A stretch of DNA of 64,000 nt from contig JQKK01000006.1 in assembly GCA_000746015.1 (NCBI GenBank), positions 62,001-126,000 of the forward strand, given 5' to 3'. Under the pieces are notes generated by a model, which saw nothing but the letters and a program-made list of their open reading frames with translations, did no database searches and was not told where the DNA came from. The translations under genes were made by a program, and so were the position numbers. Position 1 is the stretch's first letter, and every line of letters begins with the position of its first letter. Origin of the DNA: Lachnospiraceae bacterium MA2020 (GTDB lineage Bacteria; Bacillota; Clostridia; Lachnospirales; Lachnospiraceae). Positions 7,061-15,169 of the stretch are shown here, piece by piece.

Positions 7061-9133
7061 CTAATCAGACATCTCCTGTATATACTTTGAAATATATCCA
7101 TATCGCTCTGCGTAAAACTGCTTAAGCTCCTCTACGTCCGAGTCAAATCTCTCTATACTTCTCTTGCTGCCATAATATCGATCAAAAGTCAGCTGCATCT
7201 GAGGTCTTATCTTTCGAGCCATGTCATCTATGACATTTGCAACTTCATCTGAATTGAAAATATCACGGCTCAGCACTTCTATCCTGTCAGCAAGATCTCT
7301 GCGAAACTGCGGGCTTGCCATCAGTGCCTTTATCATATAGCTCTTTTCAGACACTTCCTTTATGGTATCATGCCCCACGTTTTCAAGATCCATGGAGGAT
7401 GAGTTGACATCAAATATCACAAATCTCCATCTGCCGTCCTCATACTCGCCTTTTCCCTTATCTCGTACACGCCAAAGGCCAATATTCGAGCCTGGCCAGT
7501 CATCCGTATGGGCAATATACATCTGTGCTGCAAAATAATCCAGAAGGCTCTCTATATCGACCATTTCCTTGAAGCGCTCATAAACTGCAGGATCTGCAAA
7601 ATCATGGTGTGTGATGTATACGTTCATTTCATCGTACAGAGCCTTGTCTTCCTGCTTTCCAACAGCAAGCTCATTACTCTTTATCAATATGACATTCTCA
7701 GGCGATACTCCAAACTTATTTTCAAAATATGTCGGACTGAGCCTGTCAGAGAGCCAATAAAGCCCCCAGTACTCTCCATCCAAAAAGACCGCTGCCGGCT
7801 TTCCGGTAAGTGCCTTAAGATGAAGAGACTTTGTCAGACGGGCTATCAGCATATCCTTAAGCTTGGTATTTATATCATCACCGCCGCTGAAAAGAGAGAT
7901 AGACTTTTCGCTTTTATCCCCTTCAATAAGTGTCGACTCAAAGTACTCATTTCCGTATGCTTTCCTTGCAAAAAGATTAAAGCTTTTCTGAGCGTATCCA
8001 CGGCTTCCTCCGCCTCGTATGCGAAGCCCGAGTGTGCGCGAGAGCACTTCAATATGATCTTCATCAAAGAATGAAACTGCAGCCTCACGCTCTGACTCAG
8101 TTCCTCTCAGCTGGTAATTTCCGGGTGTCCACCACCATATATCCGCCTTATCATATGTCTTGGAAGCACCCGAACTTATATAGTCATCATAGACCTTGCC
8201 CTTAACATATATGCCATTCTCGTATGAAAAAAGATTATCCGGATCAGTAACCACTGAAACAACGCTCATATCATCATATGCGCTTCTTTTATCATAACCA
8301 ATGAAATATGTCCTCGTCGCTATCTTACCCATTCTGCCGGAAGCATCAAATGCTGCAGCCCTTACTACCATAGCTTTGTCGACAAGATCAGGCACTTCAT
8401 AATGTGAAAGATAATTTGCAGCGCCATCCGTCCTGTTTGCATATACATTTTCTTCTGATGGTAAATCCCTTATCTCTATAGGCTCTACATAAGTCTCAGA
8501 GTCTTCTGTCGGATCACTTCCGTCAAGAGTATACTTTATCTCGTACCCTTCCGGTGCCTCAAGATATAGCAAAAAATCATAGTCATAAAAGCCGCTGTCA
8601 CTGGAAAACTTCACTTCGGCACTATTTATGCCTTTTAGTCTTGCAGCATCATTGTTGCACATCTCAGGTGTAGGCTCTACCCTATCCCACTCAGATCCGC
8701 CATCTGTAACCCTCGCCCACGACGTATCGTATTTTAATTCAGGTACATTAACTTCATCTAAAATCCTGCCGCTTGCCGATGCCAGGTAAAGATTTACTCC
8801 CTCTGACGGAAGTGTGATCTTGGGAAAAATAATCTTATAACCCTTTGCGGGAATAATGATGTCATCAAGGGCATATCCAGAATTCAATCCTTTTTTTCTG
8901 GATATGTGATAGCCGGTAAGATTGACCTCACTGTCTGATGGATTATAGAGCTCCACCCAGTCATTGTACTCTCCTTTATCATCCGATACAGACGACAGAT
9001 TAGACAGACACACTTCATTTATGACAACAGAATTCTTATCCTCCCTGACCGAATCAATGGCATATATCATAATTATCAGGCACACTGCCAATAAGATCAG
9101 CACTGCACTGTATTTTTTCAAAAATCTATGCAC
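7061..9133 (-). CDS. Surface-anchored CotH kinase with lamin-tail domain
   Basis: A 690-residue protein with one N-terminal membrane anchor (about residues 8-26). It then has a lamin-tail domain (VVINEVCLSN ... DWVELYNPSDSEVNLTGYHIS), a chitobiase-like beta domain (EIKYTLDGSDPTEDSETY) and a C-terminal CotH kinase domain with LRIRGGGSRGYAQKSFNL, GEYWGLYWLSDRLS and HTDDWPGSN. The GTG at 9133 is chosen because GGAG lies seven bases before it and it leaves a clean signal anchor. CotH proteins phosphorylate spore-coat or surface proteins in other organisms. The usual Asp-Leu-Asp near the end of the active site reads Asp-Val-Asn here, so activity is uncertain. It is first in an operon with VTC and DUF4956. 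Confidence 0.87.
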   Translation of the reverse strand: MHRFLKKYSAVLILLAVCLIIMIYAIDSVREDKNSVVINEVCLSNLSSVSDDKGEYNDWVELYNPSDSEVNLTGYHISRKKGLNSGYALDDIIIPAKGYKIIFPKITLPSEGVNLYLASASGRILDEVNVPELKYDTSWARVTDGGSEWDRVEPTPEMCNNDAARLKGINSAEVKFSSDSGFYDYDFLLYLEAPEGYEIKYTLDGSDPTEDSETYVEPIEIRDLPSEENVYANRTDGAANYLSHYEVPDLVDKAMVVRAAAFDASGRMGKIATRTYFIGYDKRSAYDDMSVVSVVTDPDNLFSYENGIYVKGKVYDDYISSGASKTYDKADIWWWTPGNYQLRGTESEREAAVSFFDEDHIEVLSRTLGLRIRGGGSRGYAQKSFNLFARKAYGNEYFESTLIEGDKSEKSISLFSGGDDINTKLKDMLIARLTKSLHLKALTGKPAAVFLDGEYWGLYWLSDRLSPTYFENKFGVSPENVILIKSNELAVGKQEDKALYDEMNVYITHHDFADPAVYERFKEMVDIESLLDYFAAQMYIAHTDDWPGSNIGLWRVRDKGKGEYEDGRWRFVIFDVNSSSMDLENVGHDTIKEVSEKSYMIKALMASPQFRRDLADRIEVLSRDIFNSDEVANVIDDMARKIRPQMQLTFDRYYGSKRSIERFDSDVEELKQFYAERYGYISKYIQEMSD

Positions 9134-9235
9134 AATTTTTCTCCATTGTTTCCACTTATGTCCTGTGGCACATAGATAGCTCCTGTGACACACAAACTTA
9201 TTTTATTTTAATTCAAAAGCATTTAGTTGGCAATA

Positions 9236-9272
9236 ATAAAGAAAACAGGTAGAAGGTTTTTCCCTTCTACCC
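9236..9272 (-). terminator. Rho-independent terminator after the HD-domain gene
   Basis: A 9-bp stem GGTAGAAGG / CCTTCTACC at 9248-9256 and 9263-9271 closes a short loop. On the minus strand it is followed by TGTTTTCTTTATT. It lies 25 bases after the HD-domain gene stop and separates that gene from the CotH operon. Confidence 0.8.
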
Positions 9273-9296
9273 GCTTTCATAGTGATATGTCATTAT

Positions 9297-10418
9297 TTAT
9301 TTGGCGGCTTTCAATGTAGCCTGGTATTTTTCAAGAAATTCACGGTCAACCACCCATCTGTTATCAAGGGTTTTCATAGTGTCTTTTACAGCGAGGGTGC
9401 CGTAGGTCTTTGTATCTGAGAGATCAAGCATGTCATTATTGGAATAAAGTATAACGCATGGCTTGGAAATATTAAACATATTTTCCTTTAGTACGCATCC
9501 GGATTCATTGTTAGTGAGGATCACAGAGCATCCAGGAATCATGACATTAATGCTGTACATCAGCGCTGTAACAACACTGGTATCAAAAAAGTCAGGATTG
9601 TGCCTTAATATCCTGATTGCTGTAAGCTCAGACATAGGATGCTTTCCAAGGTTCATTGAGGTAAGTCTGTCAAAAGCGCATGCAACAGTAAGAATCTTAA
9701 CGGTATCCGGATACCAGCGTGCTTCGTTTTCAAGCTTTCCCAGACTTTCCATACGGCGCATTCTGATATGCTGAGACATTATGGTGCGTACTCCGGGCAT
9801 ATCATTGACCTTATTTTCAAGAAAATTAGTTCCCTTGTAACGGGATACGAAAATCTGCTTTTTTTCGGATTCGGACATTTCCTCTTCAGTCTTATCCCTA
9901 AGCTCGGGAGGGATATCAAGCATACCCATATCATGGAGAAGTGCAGCTGTGACACAGTCCTTCATCTCTGATGTCTTGTTTGAAAGTTTACTGCATATCA
10001 TGGCGCTCAGGATTGCCGAATTAAGTGAATGCTTATAATATTTGTCACCATGACTTCTGATAGTCTGATTAAAATTAATCTTATGGTCCAGATTTCCAAA
10101 CTTGGACATTATCTCCGCAGTCAGGGAAGGCAGATATAAAGGTCTTCTTCCTTCACGGATCTTGCTCCAGTCACTATACAGCTTTGCGGTGGAAACGATC
10201 TGGAATCTCTCAAGTTCCTTGTCTTCGTCGGAAATAGGCGGCGCAGGCTCTGCATCGTCCAAAATGTACAGACCTATAATCTCAAAATTATTAACACTGA
10301 CTATGCCCTGCTCTGTGAGACGTGATCCGATATTAAATAAAAGAATACCCTCTCTGTTATATATGGGTCTTGCGAGTCTCATCCCCGCCTTTAAATTTTC
10401 ACGAAGCACAAATCTCAT
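9297..10418 (-). CDS. HD-GYP-like domain protein with degenerate active site
   Basis: A 373-residue protein. The N-terminal part (residues 1-70, LKAGMRLARPIYNREGILLFNIGSRLTE, shown by LARPIYNREG) is the small beta domain common in front of HD-GYP phosphodiesterases of cyclic di-GMP. The HD pair is present in AALLHDMGMLDIPPELRDK near residue 163. Later family motifs are missing: HDxGK reads HDMGM, and the HHE...GYP segment is replaced by QHIRMRRMESLGKL with no GYP. It may bind rather than cleave a nucleotide, or use another substrate. RBS GGGGAG precedes the ATG. It is transcribed divergently from a small XRE regulator and ends at its own terminator. Confidence 0.8.
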   Translation of the reverse strand: MRFVLRENLKAGMRLARPIYNREGILLFNIGSRLTEQGIVSVNNFEIIGLYILDDAEPAPPISDEDKELERFQIVSTAKLYSDWSKIREGRRPLYLPSLTAEIMSKFGNLDHKINFNQTIRSHGDKYYKHSLNSAILSAMICSKLSNKTSEMKDCVTAALLHDMGMLDIPPELRDKTEEEMSESEKKQIFVSRYKGTNFLENKVNDMPGVRTIMSQHIRMRRMESLGKLENEARWYPDTVKILTVACAFDRLTSMNLGKHPMSELTAIRILRHNPDFFDTSVVTALMYSINVMIPGCSVILTNNESGCVLKENMFNISKPCVILYSNNDMLDLSDTKTYGTLAVKDTMKTLDNRWVVDREFLEKYQATLKAAK

Positions 10419-10526
10419 AATTACTCCCCGAAATAATTTCTAAATTCTTTTTGTCCATCATATATTGGACATCTATAAATATCGTACAACAAATGATGTA
10501 CAATTTCAACCGAGGACATTATTTGT
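10419..10526. promoter_or_regulatory. Divergent promoter region with paired repeats
   Basis: This 108-base gap separates divergent HD-domain and XRE genes. It contains an inverted repeat TGTCCA-N8-TGGACA at 10452-10471 and a direct repeat GTACAA at 10484-10489 and 10497-10502. The second pair reads TTGTAC on the minus strand and could also serve as a -35 element for the HD-domain gene. Either pair could be an operator for the adjacent XRE protein; no binding evidence is available. Confidence 0.5.
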
Positions 10527-10754
10527 ATGGGATATTATGCACGATTAAGAGATTTAAGAGAAGATAGAGACCTTTCCATAAGGAAATTAGCCGAGCTATT
10601 ACACATGCAACGTACCACTTATCATAATTACGAAACAGGCAAACGTGAGCTCCCATTTAAATTGGCTATTACTCTTGCAGAATTCTACGATGTGTCTTTA
10701 GACTACATTGCTGGATTGACAAACGATACAACCCCACCTCGCAAAAGGAGATAA
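10527..10754 (+). CDS. Small XRE-family transcriptional regulator
   Basis: A 75-residue protein made almost entirely of one helix-turn-helix domain: LRDLREDRDLSIRKLAELL, then the recognition helix region RTTYHNYETGKRELP and LAEFYDVSLDYIAGLT, followed by a basic tail PPRKRR. This is the Cro/CI-like fold of the SinR/ImmR type. GAGGA lies upstream of the ATG. It is single-gene, followed by its own terminator, and divergent from the HD-domain gene, which it may control. No effector domain is present. Confidence 0.9.
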   Translation: MGYYARLRDLREDRDLSIRKLAELLHMQRTTYHNYETGKRELPFKLAITLAEFYDVSLDYIAGLTNDTTPPRKRR

Positions 10755-10772
10755 ATACACAGAATATAAGCT

Positions 10773-10806
10773 AAAAGCTATCCACACGGGTAGCTTTTCT
10801 TTTTTG
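10773..10806 (+). terminator. Terminator of the XRE gene
   Basis: The stem AAAAGCTA / TAGCTTTT at 10773-10780 and 10791-10798 closes a 10-base loop and is followed by CTTTTTT. It lies about 20 bases after the stop codon. Confidence 0.9.
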
Positions 10807-10828
10807 CAACTATCTTACATCTAATCAC

Positions 10829-10856
10829 TTAACACAATTCTCTACCTCAATATAAT
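10829..10856 (+). promoter_or_regulatory. Sigma-A-type promoter of the structured RNA
   Basis: A -35-like TTAACA at 10829-10834, a 16-base spacer and a perfect -10 TATAAT at 10851-10856. Transcription would begin near 10862, exactly where the foldable region starts and well after the XRE terminator. Confidence 0.65.
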
Positions 10857-10860
10857 TTCA

Positions 10861-11025
10861 GAAATTTCGAGGAACATATTTTCTGTAGTATCCTCATGCC
10901 GAGCGACCAGTTGAGATCCACTTCTTACGAAGACTTATGCCACATGTGAAGAGCTCTTTCTCATGAGCGAATCGCCTTGTGGCGTTTGAAAAACGAGGAT
11001 GCCTGAATGATTTCCTCTTTCAAAC
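10861..11025 (+). ncRNA. Structured RNA, candidate 6S RNA
   Basis: This stretch of about 165 bases has no convincing reading frame but folds as one long interrupted hairpin. Visible pairs, from outside in: GAAA 10861-10864 with TTTC 11018-11021; GAGGAA 10869-10874 with TTCCTC 11012-11017; then an open bubble of 15 and 11 bases; ATCCTC 10890-10895 with GAGGAT 10995-11000; GCC 10898-10900 with GGC 10981-10983; GCGA 10903-10906 with TCGC 10972-10975; TGAGA 10912-10916 with TCTCA 10959-10963. A rod with closing stem, central bubble and long terminal stem is the layout of 6S RNA, which binds RNA polymerase. The RNA has its own promoter, and a weak terminator-like hairpin (GTTTGAA/TTCAAAC with GAGGA/TCCTC, 10984-11025) ends it. 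The identity is inferred from shape, not sequence match. Confidence 0.5.
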
Positions 11026-11027
11026 TA

Positions 11028-11056
11028 TTGGCACTTTTTACTTCTTATGCTATTAT
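11028..11056 (+). promoter_or_regulatory. Promoter of the prmA operon
   Basis: TTGGCA at 11028-11033, a 17-base spacer, and TATTAT at 11051-11056. It lies 40 bases before the prmA start and just after the structured RNA. Confidence 0.75.
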
Positions 11057-11095
11057 AAGTTGTTACATTGTATGCTTTTATTGAAAGGTTTTTAA

Positions 11096-12061
11096 ATGAG
11101 ATACGATAAATATACTATCAAAACAACTCCAGAGGCAGAAGATATCCTGTCGGCTGAGCTTGCCGAGCTTGGTATTGACGGTATAGAGATTGAAGATGCT
11201 GCAGTTCCGCAGGAGATCGAGGACAGCCAGATATTCTACGATGAGCTTCCAGAGAACAATATCCCTGAAGATGTAGCATATGTAAGCTTTTATCTCGACA
11301 GCGAAAAAGACAGCCGCGCAATACTCAAGGGTGTCCATGAGCTTATCGAGGAGATGCGCTCATATGTAAACGTCGGCGATGGCGGCATAAGCACAAGCCA
11401 GACAGAGGACCTTGACTGGATAAACAATTGGAAGGAGTTCTTCCATCAGTTTACTATCGAGTTTGAAGATGGCAAAAAAGCACTTTTCATCCCATCATGG
11501 GAAAACGACACAAGCGAAGAAAAGCACGATATGGTGATACACATCGATCCGGGTACAGCATTTGGAACAGGTGCTCACCACACGACAAGGCTCTGCATCA
11601 AAGCACTTGAAAAATATGTAAAGAAAGGTGATACTCTTTTAGATATAGGTACAGGAAGCGGTATCCTTTCTCTCATGGCTTTTAAGTTTGGTGCTTCACG
11701 CGCGATAGGTACAGATCTTGACGAGGGCGCTATCCCTGCTGTTAAGGACAATCTTGAGGTAAACGGCCTTGCTGATGCTGATTTTGAGCTTATCATCGGC
11801 AATATCCTCGATGACACATCTGTGCAGGAAAAGGTTGGCAGCGGCTATAATATCGTTGTTGCAAATATCCTTCCTGATGTCCTCGAGCCACTTACACCTA
11901 TGGTACCTAAGCTCTTAAATAAAGATGGTCTTTATATCACTTCCGGCATCATAGACGAAAAGGCTGACACAGTTAAGGCTTTCATTGAGAAAGCTGGTTT
12001 TGAGATACTTGAGCGTCACGATGACGGCGAATGGGTATCATACGTATCAAAATTGAGGTAA
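11096..12061 (+). CDS. prmA: Ribosomal protein L11 methyltransferase
   Basis: A 321-residue PrmA that trimethylates ribosomal protein L11 with SAM. The N-terminal substrate-recognition domain (about residues 1-120, with LSAELAELGIDGIEIED) precedes the methyltransferase domain. DPGTAFGTGAHHTTRLC near residue 155 and LLDIGTGSGILSLMAFKFGA near 180 are hallmark motifs, and VANILPDVL is the catalytic-region NxL motif. The ATG is preceded by AAAGG. It begins a plus-strand operon with rsmE, a cysteine desulfurase and thiI, all concerned with ribosome or tRNA modification. Confidence 0.95.
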   Translation: MRYDKYTIKTTPEAEDILSAELAELGIDGIEIEDAAVPQEIEDSQIFYDELPENNIPEDVAYVSFYLDSEKDSRAILKGVHELIEEMRSYVNVGDGGISTSQTEDLDWINNWKEFFHQFTIEFEDGKKALFIPSWENDTSEEKHDMVIHIDPGTAFGTGAHHTTRLCIKALEKYVKKGDTLLDIGTGSGILSLMAFKFGASRAIGTDLDEGAIPAVKDNLEVNGLADADFELIIGNILDDTSVQEKVGSGYNIVVANILPDVLEPLTPMVPKLLNKDGLYITSGIIDEKADTVKAFIEKAGFEILERHDDGEWVSYVSKLR

Positions 12062-12064
12062 ACC

Positions 12065-12802
12065 ATGTATCATTTTTTTGTTGAGCCATCCTTAATACAG
12101 GGACAGGACATTTATATAGAAGGCTCAGACTACAATCATATTAAAAATGTGCTTCGCATGAAGATAGGCGAGGTCATTTCGGTTGGTGACGGTCTTTCCG
12201 ACAAAGACTATCGCTGCCACATAGAAGAATATACCGATACAGCAGTCCACTGCCGTCTTGATTTCATCAAGGAATCCGGTGTGGAGCTCCCGGTCAGAGT
12301 TACTTTGTTTCAGGGACTTCCAAAGTCTGATAAGATGGAGCTTATCATACAGAAATGTGTAGAGCTCGGTGTCGCTGAAGTAATTCCGGTAGCCTGCTCC
12401 CGAAGCATTGTAAAGCTCGATGCCAAAAAGGAAAAATCCAAGATCACTCGCTGGAATGGCATTTCCGAAGCTGCCGCAAAGCAGAGTAAACGTGCCATCA
12501 TCCCTGAAGTTAAGAGCGTTATGAGCTATAAAGAAGCTATCGACTATGCAAGATCACTCGATGTCAATCTGCTCCCTTATGAGCTTGCTGAAGGATTTGA
12601 CGCCACAAGAAAAATCATGGGAAGCATCAAATCCGGGCAGAGCGTCGGTATCTTCATAGGTCCTGAAGGCGGTTTCAGTGAAGAAGAAGTTAAGCTTGCC
12701 GAGGAAGCCGGCTTTGAGCCCATCACACTAGGCAAACGCATACTTAGGACTGAGACTGCCGCAATGGTAGTACTTTCATGGCTAATATACATTTACGAAT
12801 GA
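12065..12802 (+). CDS. rsmE: 16S rRNA (uracil-1498-N3)-methyltransferase
   Basis: A 245-residue SPOUT methyltransferase that methylates U1498 of 16S rRNA. An N-terminal PUA-like domain (YNHIKNVLRMKIGEVISVGDG, seen as HIKNVLRMKIGE) is followed by the knotted SAM-binding domain with GLPKSDKMELIIQKCVELGV, GIFIGPEGGFSEEE and LGKRILRTETAAMVVL. These three motifs are nearly invariant in RsmE. It starts three bases after prmA with GAGGTAAACC as ribosome site, and prmA-rsmE adjacency is common in Firmicutes. Confidence 0.95.
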   Translation: MYHFFVEPSLIQGQDIYIEGSDYNHIKNVLRMKIGEVISVGDGLSDKDYRCHIEEYTDTAVHCRLDFIKESGVELPVRVTLFQGLPKSDKMELIIQKCVELGVAEVIPVACSRSIVKLDAKKEKSKITRWNGISEAAAKQSKRAIIPEVKSVMSYKEAIDYARSLDVNLLPYELAEGFDATRKIMGSIKSGQSVGIFIGPEGGFSEEEVKLAEEAGFEPITLGKRILRTETAAMVVLSWLIYIYE

Positions 12803-12816
12803 ATAGGAAAGAAAAA

Positions 12817-13968
12817 ATGGAATGTTATCTTGATAATTCTGCGACAACTAAGGTGCTTCCAGAAGTCGCAGAGCTCATGCACAAACTATTTCTGGAAGAC
12901 TACGGAAACACATCAAGCTTACATAATAAGGGATTTGAGGCAGAAAAATATATCCGTGAAGCAAGGGATACTTTTTCAAAGATCCTCAAATGCTCACCAA
13001 ATGAGATAGTCTTTACATCAGGCGGTACAGAGAGCAACAACACAGCCATCATAGGCACTGCTCTTCACTATGGCTCACGCGGGCATCACATGATAACTAC
13101 CCGTATCGAGCATGCAGCTGTCGGAGCTCCTATGAAGTTCCTTGAGAGCCGCGGCTATGAAATCGACTATCTTGACGTAGACAGCACAGGACGCATCGAT
13201 CTAGAGCAGTTAAAGAGCCTCATGAGAGATGATACTATCCTTGTTTCCATCATGCATGTAAACAACGAGATAGGTACCGTGCAGCCTATAGAAGAAGCAG
13301 CAAAGATCATCCACGAGATGAATCCAAACTGCCTTTTCCACGTTGACGATATCCAGGGCTTCGGAAAGCTTCCATTGCTTCCTAAAAAGCTCGGCATAGA
13401 TCTGCTTTCTGCAAGCTCTCATAAGATACATGGTCCAAAGGGTGTCGGCTTCCTTTTCATAGATGAGCGTGCCCACGTTTCACCTATCATACTCGGAGGC
13501 GGCCATCAGGGCGGTATGCGTTCCGGCACAGAAAACGTTCCGGGCGTTGCCGGATTTGCGCTTGCTGCAAAGATCATGACAGATGACTATGACGCAAATC
13601 TTGCACACATGAAGGAAATTCATGATTACTTTACAGGCGAGCTTGGCAAGATCGAGGGAGTTACAATTAACGGCTCTAAAGAATATGGCGCTCCTTACAT
13701 AGTTTCAGTTACAGTCAAAGACGTTCGTGCGGAAGTACTTTTGCATGCGCTTGAAGAAAAGGGTGTATACGTTTCAGCGGGATCTGCCTGCTCTTCAAAC
13801 AAACCTGCTGTATCTGCGACACTTAAGGCTATCGACGTACCAAAGTACGCGCTCGACTCAACTGTCAGATTCAGCTTTAGCCCAAACACAACAATGGAAG
13901 AGATCGATACGGCTGTCAAAGCATTAAATGAGCTTTTGCCGTTTCTTAGAAAGTTTAAGAGAAAATAA
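12817..13968 (+). CDS. Cysteine desulfurase (IscS/NifS family)
   Basis: A 383-residue PLP enzyme that removes sulphur from cysteine and passes it on as persulfide. MECYLDNSATTKVLPEV is the usual start; the ATG at 12817 has AGGAAAG upstream. FTSGGTESNN binds PLP, VHVDDIQGFGK-like FHVDDIQGFGKL precedes the lysine in SASSHKIHGPKG, and the catalytic Cys lies in SAGSACSSNK near residue 330. SACSS with a short loop fits the group II/NifS-like branch. thiI follows ten bases later, so this enzyme probably supplies sulphur for 4-thiouridine, as NifZ does for ThiI in Bacillus. It may also feed iron-sulphur assembly or MtaB. Confidence 0.93.
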   Translation: MECYLDNSATTKVLPEVAELMHKLFLEDYGNTSSLHNKGFEAEKYIREARDTFSKILKCSPNEIVFTSGGTESNNTAIIGTALHYGSRGHHMITTRIEHAAVGAPMKFLESRGYEIDYLDVDSTGRIDLEQLKSLMRDDTILVSIMHVNNEIGTVQPIEEAAKIIHEMNPNCLFHVDDIQGFGKLPLLPKKLGIDLLSASSHKIHGPKGVGFLFIDERAHVSPIILGGGHQGGMRSGTENVPGVAGFALAAKIMTDDYDANLAHMKEIHDYFTGELGKIEGVTINGSKEYGAPYIVSVTVKDVRAEVLLHALEEKGVYVSAGSACSSNKPAVSATLKAIDVPKYALDSTVRFSFSPNTTMEEIDTAVKALNELLPFLRKFKRK

Positions 13969-13978
13969 GAGGTAATAT

Positions 13979-15169
13979 ATGTTTCAGGCATTTTTATTGA
14001 AGTACGCCGAAGTAGGCGTAAAGGGAAAGAACCGTTATGTTTTTGAAGACGCTCTTGTACGCCACGTAAAAAAGCACCTTTCAAAAGTAACCGGTAATTT
14101 CAACGTATCAAGGATTAATGGAAGGATCTTTGTCGAAGCTACAGACTATGATTATGACGAGACAGTAGATGCTCTTCAGCATGTATTTGGTATCGTAGGA
14201 ATAAGCCCTGTCCGTGTACTTGAAGATATGGAAGAAGATACTGTTCTCAAGGCTTCTGTTGAGTTCATCCGTGATAATTACGAAGATAAGCACTTCTCCT
14301 TCAAGGTAGATACACGTCGCGCAAACAAGAGCTATCCTATCCCGTCAATGACAATGGATGCCAACGTTGGTGCAGCTCTTCTTGACGCTTTCCCGGAAAT
14401 GCATGTTGATGTACATAAGCCGGAAGTAAGACTTCACATCGAAGTACGTGAAAGCATCTTCATGTACTCAAAGACTATCAAGGGCGCCGGCGGACTTCCA
14501 CTCGGAACAAACGGCCGTGCTCTCCTCCTGCTTTCCGGTGGTATCGACTCTCCTGTAGCCGGATACATGGTTTCACGCCGCGGTGTTGAGCTCGATGCAG
14601 TTTACTTCAATGCTCCGCCTTATACATCAGAGAGAGCAAAGCAGAAGGTAATGGATCTTGCACGTATCGTTTCTAAGTGGACCGGTCCTATCAACCTTCA
14701 TATCATCAACTTTACAGACATTCAGCTCTATATCTATGAGAAATGCCCGCATGACGAGCTTACTATCATCATGCGCCGCTACATGATGCGTATTGCAGAG
14801 CAGATTGCAAAGAATAATGACCTTCTCGGACTTATCACAGGTGAGTCTATCGGACAGGTAGCAAGCCAGACCATGAAGAGCCTTTTCTGTACAAACGATG
14901 CATGCTCTATCCCGGTTTACAGACCACTCATCGGTTTTGATAAGCAGGATATCATCGACTGGTCAGAAAAGCTTGGTACATACGAGACTTCTATCCTTCC
15001 TTACGAGGATTGCTGTACTATCTTCGTTGCAAAGCATCCTGTAACTAAGCCTAATCTCAATATCATCAAAGCATCTGAGCAGAATCTCAACGAAAAGATC
15101 GATGAGCTTGTCCAGACTGCTTTAGATACCGACGAGGTAATCCGCATTGGAGACGAAACAGAGCAGTAA
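13979..15169 (+). CDS. thiI: tRNA 4-thiouridine synthase
   Basis: A 396-residue ThiI that adenylates and thiolates uridine 8 of tRNA. It has the N-terminal ferredoxin-like domain, a THUMP domain (about residues 60-165 with VDTRRANKSYPIPS), and the PP-loop ATP pyrophosphatase domain with LLLLSGGIDSPVAGYMVSRRG near residue 180 and GESIGQVASQTMKSL. There is no C-terminal rhodanese domain, as usual in Firmicutes, so the sulphur donor is expected to be the adjacent cysteine desulfurase. Cys residues in YEDCCTIF are typical. RBS GAGGTAATAT precedes the ATG. Confidence 0.96.
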   Translation: MFQAFLLKYAEVGVKGKNRYVFEDALVRHVKKHLSKVTGNFNVSRINGRIFVEATDYDYDETVDALQHVFGIVGISPVRVLEDMEEDTVLKASVEFIRDNYEDKHFSFKVDTRRANKSYPIPSMTMDANVGAALLDAFPEMHVDVHKPEVRLHIEVRESIFMYSKTIKGAGGLPLGTNGRALLLLSGGIDSPVAGYMVSRRGVELDAVYFNAPPYTSERAKQKVMDLARIVSKWTGPINLHIINFTDIQLYIYEKCPHDELTIIMRRYMMRIAEQIAKNNDLLGLITGESIGQVASQTMKSLFCTNDACSIPVYRPLIGFDKQDIIDWSEKLGTYETSILPYEDCCTIFVAKHPVTKPNLNIIKASEQNLNEKIDELVQTALDTDEVIRIGDETEQ

